In this document: positions 56,113-64,000 of the stretch, piece after piece
How the letters are laid out: each line of letters begins with the position of its first letter
Numbering within the stretch: position 1 is the stretch's first letter
Origin: Piliocolobus tephrosceles
Lineage: Eukaryota; Chordata; Mammalia; Primates; Cercopithecidae
NCBI RefSeq assembly: GCF_002776525.5
Contig: NC_045436.1
Span: forward strand, 100,685,272 to 100,749,271
Direction: 5' to 3'
DNA length: 64,000 bases
Translations under genes and position numbers: made by a program
Notes under the pieces: model-generated
The model's database searches: none
Seen by the model: only the letters and a program-made list of their open reading frames with translations
What the model was told of the DNA's origin: nothing

Positions 56113-59100
56113 TCTGTTAAAAACAACAAAAATTGTAGCATTATTTTGCCTCTAAACAAACTTATAGTGAATTTACCCTCAAGTTCCTTAATAAACATGA
56201 CTTGAAAGATCTAGTGAAGATGATCAAGAAGATGGGTTGCCTCAAGGTAAAATTTTTAAAAGTTGGTTTATGTGTCTGGAAAATATAAGTTCAAAGAGAG
56301 TGTTAACAAAATTATGGAATATGTTATGAGAACAAGCTGTTCTTTCAAAGTAATGATGGTCTGAGCTGTCATAAAATATACATATAGCTCTGAGGTATTT
56401 AAAATTTTTAAATAAAAATGAAGAATTAGAGAGGGTAATGAGAAAGAGACTGCCTTTAACGTGTAAACCTTTAAAAGAGATCTTTGAAAAGGGTATAGAT
56501 CCTCTTCGATGGCCAGAGATACAAAGTTGTAAACAATTAAGAGGAAGTTTAGTGAAATCCTAAAACCAAATAAACAAACAAAAGGACTAGAGAAAACTCA
56601 GATGTGACATGGCAGGTGCAGTTGAAAGCACTGAGCAAGGAAGGAGAGAGAGCGGATAGATAATTCGAAACAAAAAATAAAGCAAAACAAAAAACAAAAC
56701 CAGAGCATTTAGGGAAACAGGGACATACTCACAGAAATGGTGGCCATACAACTACAGGGAACCAGGAAGGGATGGATGCTAGAGCCGGGAAACTGTTAGT
56801 AAACTACCGGTAATATCTATAGCACACTAAGCTTCAAGATATACCTGTAAAGCTAGTTGTTACTTAGGCAGCAGTTTTCACTTAAAAGAAGTCGGACATG
56901 AGGTCTATAAGAAATAATCTTACTACATTTCTAGCCCAGAAATACCTCTTTCTGGCAGAGGTAGATGGGCAGGAAAAACAAGGACTTCAAAGGCCCTGGT
57001 TATGAGCAGGGATCAATGAATGGGAGGAGGAAGTGACGCCTGGGAACCGTTGATTAAAGATTTCAACCCATGACAAGCTGAGAGATCTGAGATTAAGCTT
57101 ATCACCGAATTGATCTTTATCTCCAAATTCCTCTGTTCTTCACTGGAATTAAGAATAGTGTGCGCACCAAGCTTCAACAGCCTGAGAAGAATGGCCTGGA
57201 GAAGAGAAAGCTGATCATGTAAACACAAATTCACAATGCCCAGAAGAAAGACATCATTCTTTTGATACCCTCAGATAAGAAAGGAAACCAAGGAAGCCTA
57301 ATCTTTTCAAGTGACATCAGAGTAGGTAACTTGTCAGGGTAGGTACCTGAGGACGGTTGTGTAGGTTGTTGTGTAAGAGCACCTGGCTTAGGAGCGAAGG
57401 CTGGGACACAGCCCATTCTCTACTTGCCCAGTCAAGAGCCCTCGTGTGGGGCTGCATATGCCCAGAAGAAAGAGTGCTTTTTCTCAGTTACACAAAGGCA
57501 CTACACAAGCTAGCATTGCCTTGGGAACTGTGTCCCCTCAAAAACCATGGTCAGAGGCAGAGGCCTTACCTGTCAATATTGTGATGGCATTTGGCATTTC
57601 TTTCTTTTGTATGTTGCAACACTGTGACCACTTTCACTGGGTTCCTTTACTGCCCCCAAATGGGCACAGACATGCTAAAGGAGCTTCCTCTTGCCTTGGT
57701 TCTCACCCAAATAGGTAACATCAGCCACACCTGAGAATGCTGAACAATGGGTTCACTGAGACAACTGCAGAAGAGTTTCCACAGAGATGCTACAAAATTA
57801 TAAATTCCCTTTTGCATAATCCACTAAGAAGAGGAATATTTACAGTCCAAGATTTCTCAAAAACTTTATAGTAGGGCCCTCCGTAGACTTTATTTAGACA
57901 CAATGTCTCAAAACTGTACCTAGTTAGAACTTGTCAGGCTGAGGGGGTTTTCCACACTTCTGAGCAACGTTTTTCAACTTTACGCAGAGCTTTGACAGTT
58001 GGCAGCTGCGGGGTCCCTGGCAGTCTCTGGATTCACAGAGACCCCGGAGCACACATGCCCTGACTAGTGGGCTCCCATGGTGCTTTTAGTAACCACCAAC
58101 AAACTGCTGTCTTTTCCTATGATAGAACCATCTAGTTCAAAGAGAACTGTGGCAAACACCTACTGCCAAAGCTATTGGGTTAATGATCCCGGAATTACTG
58201 CCAGCAATCAGGCACCTTGGCTATCTTTTTCTCAACAGATTCTTTGTTGTTGTTTATTTTTGTTTTAATTTCCTCAGAGAGCTTTTTGTTCATTTTTATC
58301 CAGCAGATTTCTGGAACCCCAGCTCAGCTGGCCATTTCAAGTCCTCTGTTCAGGCTCTGTTAAGAGAACAAACAAAACTGTACTGGAAAATCACTTATCA
58401 TGGGCAGAAATAAACCCAGAGGGAAGTGTCACAAAGTGAAACTGGCTTTTTGGATCTGCTTGGTGAGAGTGAAAGTAAAGGTCACTTTTTGGTAAGATAC
58501 TCTGCATATTAGCAAAAGTGGAACTGTGTGCTGGGGAGGAGAGTAGGAGTTGAAGGTCAAGGGGGAACTTTGGTGGCTGCAATAACCATGATTAATTTAT
58601 GAATGGACTCTAAGCTATGTAAATGGATGCTTCTGATGAGTCTGGATGAGTAGGGGACAGGAAAGAAAGTTTTGAGGTGTGAGGAAAGTCCAGAAAACGT
58701 GCTAATCAAATGTTCCATGAAAGGGGGCAACTGGGTGGCCATACGGATGCTTTATTTAGTACTTGGAAGGACTGCAGAAGGACTTACTGCAGAAACCATG
58801 AGGGCGTTCCATGCAAGATGGCGTGTGGTCAATGGCTGGCTTCTTACAGAGCAGTAGGCTCCAGGGTGGAACATCTGGTTACTAGGCATTGTTTTGTATC
58901 TCATGTGTTTAAAATTAGTTTTTAAGCATTATGTTGTACGTACGTCTCAAAATCAAACAAAACTCCCAAAATAAAAGACAATAGGTTTTCTAAGAAGAAA
59001 ACATAAATATTGTTCTACAGCATGAGCATCATGATTATTGCCTTAGGCAAATTTGGTGCTAGAATGTTTGTAAGACTTTTCTAGCTAAGCCTATCTAGCT

Positions 59101-59399
59101 TCACGCAATACATGTCTGCATGTTATTCTTCCAGGCTTGTGCCATGATGGAAAGAGCCCTGGACCTGGAATCAGAACAGTTGTATTCTAGATTAACCAAC
59201 TAGCTATGATTTGGGCAATTATTTAGCTCATTCATTTGTACATTAATTAATACACACATTCATTTATTCAACAGTTATATACCAAGAATCTGCTATGTAT
59301 TAGTACATGAGGATCTCATTTACCTTATATGTAAATTAAAGAAACTGCCTAGATAAACTCCAATATTGAAGTTATATAATTTATTTTAAATGTCACATT

Positions 59400-61115
59400 A
59401 TTTTGAAGTATTGAGATAAAAATCTAGGTCAACTCACAAACAAATGGAAACATATCCCATGCTCATGGATGGGTAGAATAAATATTGTGAAAATAACCAT
59501 TCTACCAAAAGCAATCTACAAATTCAATGCAATTCAAATCAAAATACCACCATCATTTTTCACAGAACTAGAAAAAAAAATCCTAAAATTCATATGGAAC
59601 CAAAAAAAGAGCCCACATAGCCAAAGCAAAGCTAAACAAAAAGAATGAATCTGGAGGCATCACAATACCCGATTCCAAACTACACTGTAACGCCATAGTG
59701 ACCGGACCAAAGCAGCATGGTACTGGTATAAAAATAGGCACATAGACCAATGGAACAGAATAGAAAACCCAGAAATAAGGCCAAATATTTAGTCAACTGA
59801 TCTTTCACAATGCAAACAAAAATATAAACAAATGTTGCTCCCTATTCAACAAATGGTGCTGGCATATTTGGCAAGCTACATATAGAAGAGTGAAACTGGA
59901 TCCTCATCTCTCACCTTATATGAAAATCAACTCAAGATGGATCAGAGACTTAAATATAAGACCTGAAACCATAAAAACTCTAGAAGATAACATTGGAAAA
60001 ACCCTTCTGGACATTGGCTTAGGTAAAGACTTCATGACCAAGAACCCAAAGCCAAATGCAACAAAAACAAGATAAATAGATAGGATTTAATTAAACTAAA
60101 AAGTTTCTGCACAGCAAAAGAAATAATCAGCAGAGTAAACAGACAACCCACAGAGTGGGAGAAAATCTTCACAATCTATGCATCAAACAAAGGACTAATA
60201 TCCAGAATCTACCAGGAACTCAAAGAAATCAGCAAGAAAAAACAGATAGTCCCATCAAAAAGTGGACTAAAGACATGAATAGATAATTATCAAAAGAAGA
60301 TATACAAATGACCAGCAAATGTGAAACAATGCTCAATATCACTAATTATAAGGAAATGCAAGTTAAAACCAAAATGCAAAACCACCTTACTACTGCAAGA
60401 ATGGCCACAATAAAAAAATCAAGAAATAATAGATGTTGGCGTGGATGTGGTGAAAAGGAAACACTTTTACACTGCTGTTGGGATGTAAACTACTACAACC
60501 ACTATGGAAAACAGTGTGAATATTCCTTAAAGAATTAAAAGTAGTCTACCATTTGATCCAGCAATCCTACTACTGGGTATCTACCCAGAGAAAAGGAAGT
60601 CATTATATGAAAAAGATACTAGTACACGCATGTTTATAGCAGCACAATTCACAATTGCAAAAATATGAAATCAGCCCAAATACCTATCAATCAATGAGGG
60701 GATAAAGAAAATGTGGTATAGATGGATAGATAGATAGATAGATACCATGAAATACTATTCAGCCATAAAAACAAACAAAATAATGGCATTTGCAGCAGCC
60801 TGGCTAGAATTGGAGACCATTATTCTAAGTGAAGTAACTCAAGAATGGAAAAACAAACATCATATGTTCTCACGCATAAGTGGGAGTTAAGCTATGAGGA
60901 CCCAAATGCATAAGAATGATACAATGGACTTTGGGGACTCAGGGGAAAGAATGGGACAGGGGTGAGGGATAAAAGACTATACATTGGGTACAGTGTACAC
61001 TGCCCAGGTGATAGTGCACCAAAATCTCAGAATTCACCATTGAAGAATTACTCATATAACCAAACACCACCTGTTCCCCAAAAACCTATTAAAATAAAAC
61101 ATTCAAAACAATCTA
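59400..61115 (+). mobile_element. Primate L1, 5'-truncated, broken ORF2 end and 3' UTR
   Basis: Sense L1 ORF2 3' part (a frame at 59890-60075 containing KINSRWIRDLNIRPETIKTL) with several stops and frameshifts, the ORF2-end phrase gaaatactattcagccataa, and the 3' UTR to ccccaaaaacctattaaaat. The usual short TA tract has become (GATA)n at 60721-60743. Dead copy of L1P age. Confidence 0.92.
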
Positions 61116-61394
61116 GGTCATCTGATATAATACATAAACTTATTTATCAGGTTATTGGACCATGTATTTTCAAATAATAGCCCGTTTATTTTTTAATGGA
61201 TATTTTACATTATAGAAATACACCCATTTTAACAAGCAAACACTAGAGAACACAAAAAAGTTAATAATATTCTTATGCTTCCTTCAGTTCCACTCTACTC
61301 TGATAATTAGTATTAACATCACTCTTCCATATTTTTCTGTGTTTATACAAAAATAAGTAGAGTATATATACAATATGTGTGTATATATATATAC

Positions 61395-61706
61395 TATTTA
61401 TTTATTTATTTATTTATTTTTTTTTTGAGACGGAGTCTGGCTCTGTGGCCCAGGCTGGAGTGCTGTGGCCTGATCTCAGCTCACTGCAAGCTCCGCCTCC
61501 CGGGTTCACGCCATTCTCCTGCCTCAGCCTCCCAGTAGCTGGGACTACAGGCGCCGCTACCTCGCCCGGCTAGTTTTTTGTAGTTTTTAGTAGAGACGGG
61601 GTTTCACCGTGTTAGCCAGGATGGTCTCGATCTCCTGACTTCGTGATCCGCCCGTCTCGGCCTCCCAAAGTGCTGGGATTACAGGCTTGAGCCACCGTGC
61701 CCGGCC
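61395..61706 (-). mobile_element. Young AluY of Old World monkey type (antisense)
   Basis: A (TTTA)n-type tail on this strand, then gagacggagtctggctctgt to gagccaccgtgcccggcc, with ctacctcgcccggctagttt and acaggcttgagccaccgtgc variants. Target duplication atatatacta (61385-61394, 61709-61718). Confidence 0.93.
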
Positions 61707-61937
61707 CATATATACTAATACACAAGATATTTTTGTTTCTTTTTAAATTATAAATATATATTATAAATTAAATATTTAATATTAAAATATTGTATTATAT
61801 ATAACTCTGCTAATTATTTGGTTATTTTGCATTTATGCAAAACTCTCTGAATATTCCATCAGTTCATACATATTGCTCTAATCATTTTAAATAGCCAAAT
61901 AATATTTCAAAATTATGAATGGACCAAATTTACTTCG

Positions 61938-62374
61938 TGAAAGGAAAATAAATCTTAGGGCCCAAAATCACGAAGCTAAAGGGCAAAGTCAAGCTGAAAA
62001 CTGCTTAGGGCAAACCTGCCTCCCATTCTATTCAAAGTCACCCCTTTGTTCATGGAGATAAATGCATATCTGATTGCCTCATTTGGAGAGGCTAACCAGA
62101 AAGTCAAAAGAATGCAACCATTTGTCTCTTATTTACCTATGCCCTGGAAGCTCCCTCCCTGCTTCAAGTTGTCCTGCCTTTTTCAGACTGAACCAATGTT
62201 TGTCTTACATATATTGATTGATGTCTCATATCTTCCTAAAATGTATACGATCAAACGCTGCTCTGACCAGCTTGGGCTTATGTCATCAGGACCTCCTAAG
62301 GCATGCATCCTCAACCTTAGCAAAATAAACTTTCTCAGTTAACTGAGACCTGTCTCAGATTTTCAGAGTTCACA
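61938..62374 (+). mobile_element. Solitary LTR, probably class I endogenous retrovirus
   Basis: Begins tgaaaggaaaataa, has the AATAAA signal near its end (gcaaaataaactttctcagt) and terminates gagttcaca. Flanks acttcg / acttaa look like a partly decayed target duplication. No internal viral genes remain. Subfamily not assigned. Confidence 0.75.
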
Positions 62375-62999
62375 ACTTAATCATTTCTCTATGATGGAAT
62401 AGCAAGTTGTTTCTAATTACGTTTTCCTCTTGGTGTCACTACAATAAAGGTACAATAAAAATACCTGTCTAGATATATTCTTACATACTAGTATTTTGTT
62501 TATATAGAATAGATTTACCAATGTTAGATTGTCAGTTCCAAGGGTATGGACATTAAAACTTTTAGTAGTGCTTCTTGGTTATTTTCTAAATTGGTTACAA
62601 TAATTTTCATTTCTGTCAGCTATGTGTAAGAATTCTTATTTTCCTGCAACTGAAGTCAGTCCTAGGTGTTACTGATATTTTTGCCAACCAAAAGAATTCC
62701 ATTGTTTTAATTTATATTTTCCTAATTACCAGTGATATTGATCATATTTCAATATGTTCATTATTCATTTGCTTTTATCTTCTATAATTGTTCGCTCTGG
62801 TTCTTGACTGGTTTTTCATTATGTGTGTCTTTTCCCTTTCCCATTTGTAGAAGTTCTGTGTCTAGTTAGCATTTTAACAGGTAATAGGTGTCATAGAAGA
62901 AATATAGAGCAATGTAATTGGAATCAGGGTTATGAGGTGTTAGCTGGGGAGATGGGAATTGCAATTTTAAATGGAGTGATCAAAGGTGGAACTTATTGA

Positions 63000-63490
63000 A
63001 AGGTGACAATTGAGCAAGGTGTGAAGGAGGTGTAGTATGGGCCACATGGCTTCTTGGGGAAACAGCATACCCTGTAAAGGTAGACAGTGCAAAATCTCTA
63101 AGGCTAGAGCTTGCTTGGTTTTTCCAACATACAGCAAGAAGGAAAATAGGCTGGAGTGGGGGAAGTGAGAAGGGGAGTTGTAGCAGATTACACTGGAAAG
63201 GTAAAAGGGAGCCAGCTCAAGGAAGCTCATGGGCATTGTAAAAACTTTGCATTTTACTCTGAGTGGATGGGGGTTTTCAGCAAAGGAGGGATATGATATG
63301 ACATAGTTTGGAAAGATCACTCTTGTTGGTGGCTTTAGAACAGCCTGTAGGGAAACATGGGTAAAGGTACCGAGACCATTTAATAAGTTCTTGAAATTAT
63401 GCGGACTAGGGATACTTGTGGTTTGGACAGAATGGTAGTGAGGGATGTGGAGAGAAAAGGTGGTATTCTGGGGGTAATTTGAATTCAGCC
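63000..63490 (-). mobile_element. L2 fragment (antisense)
   Basis: aaggtgacaattgagcaagg, cattttactctgagtggatg and gaaagatcactcttgttggt follow the reverse-complement L2 3' region. Confidence 0.7.
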
Positions 63491-63595
63491 AGTAGGAGGG
63501 AAAAAGGAAAGAGAGAAAAAGCTCAAGGGTGCCTGGCTCCAAGTTCTTTCAGATTAAGAAACTGGAAATAATAAAGTTGCCCTTTATTGAGACCG

Positions 63596-63970
63596 TGTAC
63601 TAGTCTGTCTCATGCTGCTATGAAGAAGTACCTGAGACTGGGTAATTTATAAAGGAAAGAGGTTTAATCGACTCACAATCCTGCATGACTGGAAATGCCT
63701 CAGGAAACTTAAACAATCATGGCAGAAGGCGAAGGGGAAGAAAAGCACCTTCTTCTCAGGGTGGCAGGAAGAAGTGCAGAGCAAAGGGCAAAGGCCCCTT
63801 GTAAAATCATCAGATCTCGTGAGAACTCACTCAAAATCATGAGAACAGCATGGGGGTAACTACTCCCATGATTCAATTACCTCCCACTGGGTGCCTCCCA
63901 CAACATCTGGGAATTATGGGAACTACAATTCAAGGTGAGATTTGGGTGGAGACATAGCCAAACAATATCA
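63596..63970 (-). mobile_element. Solitary MST/THE1-type LTR (MaLR)
   Basis: From tgtactagtctgtctcatgc through gagactgggtaatttataaa, tcatggcagaaggcgaaggg and gatttgggtggagacatagc to aacaatatca. 5 bp flanks gaccg / gacag. No internal region. Confidence 0.93.
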
Positions 63971-64000
63971 GACAGGGAAGACCAAGTGAAGAGCAAACTT

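Larger units (their letters stand above)
51233..59390. other. Far upstream region, mainly old repeats
   Basis: L1M 3'-end-like sequence about 51500-52240, Alus at 52878 and 54250, an L2 3' piece near 55985-56112 and a diverged direct repeat at 55080/56378. The stretch 56.5-59.4 kb shows no exon, RNA gene or repeat I can identify. Confidence 0.5.
61180..62800 (-). mobile_element. Older L1 (antisense), interrupted by an Alu and an LTR
   Basis: aaatagccaaataatatttc, tggaatagcaagttgtttct and tggacattaaaacttttagt then cctaattaccagtgatattg follow the antisense ORF2 end of an L1M. The sequence is continuous when 61395-61706 and 61938-62374 are removed. Confidence 0.65.

Noticed and set aside
59890..60538. 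L1 ORF2-like reading frames
   Set aside because: They are pieces of a 5'-truncated L1 with stops and frameshifts; not a functional reverse transcriptase.
62967..63542. Longest open frame of the window (191 codons, minus strand)
   Set aside because: Most of it (63000-63490) lies in an L2 3' region; no domain and no splice or start features. Open by chance.

Overview
This 64 kb window is nuclear DNA of a primate, most likely an Old World monkey. It is AT-rich and packed with Alu, L1, L2, MIR, MER1/MER5 and LTR copies, and its only clearly recognisable protein-coding gene is split into short exons with GT/AG borders. The two youngest Alus (54250-54585 plus strand, 61395-61706 minus strand) carry AluY variants that I associate with cercopithecids, and the coding exons differ from the human protein, as I remember it, at scattered residues and by a short repeat expansion. 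Species-level assignment is not possible from this alone.

The gene is TNIP3 (ABIN-3, also called LIND), transcribed right to left. Nine coding exons can be placed exactly: 40648-40768, 22297-22383, 19359-19439, 16869-16934, 15274-15441, 12723-12851, 8297-8413, 5247-5372 and 572-622. The last coding exons (C-terminal region, stop codon and 3' UTR) lie beyond the left edge. The exons encode the A20-binding ABIN homology region (LLEVNQQWDQQFRSMKELYE) and the ubiquitin-binding UBAN/AHD2 region (EEDFKKERSDRERLNQEKEE). Known family role: a cytoplasmic, inflammation-induced inhibitor of NF-kB signalling that binds A20 and linear/K63 ubiquitin. All internal coding exons are multiples of three and start in phase 0. 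Two starts are possible: the short form begins at MAHFVQ in the 22.3 kb exon, and a longer form begins in the 40.7 kb exon and reads in frame into it, adding 44 residues. A perfect kappaB motif (GGGATTTCCC, 22610-22619) lies about 230 bp upstream of the MAHFVQ exon.

Region by region: 1-22.4 kb holds the compact exon cluster with small introns carrying Alus, MIRs, L2 pieces and two MER5-type copies. 22.4-40.6 kb is an 18 kb first intron rich in L2 and Alu. 40.8-64 kb is 5' flank or further upstream intron: a complete MER1-type hAT transposon with an 8 bp target duplication (41469-42017), an inverted duplication of about 230 bp arms at 50.3-51.2 kb whose spacer contains a retrotransposed U6 pseudogene, an L1 3' end (59.4-61.1 kb), an older L1 broken by an Alu and a solitary LTR (61.2-62.8 kb), an L2 copy and an MST/THE1-type solitary LTR (63596-63970).

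The least explained segment is 50.13-50.35 kb. On the minus strand, two short open frames with splice-like borders join in frame across a 122 bp gap. One is duplicated in inverted, decayed form 0.7 kb away, and the copy has lost CpGs that the first retains. I do not recognise the encoded peptide.
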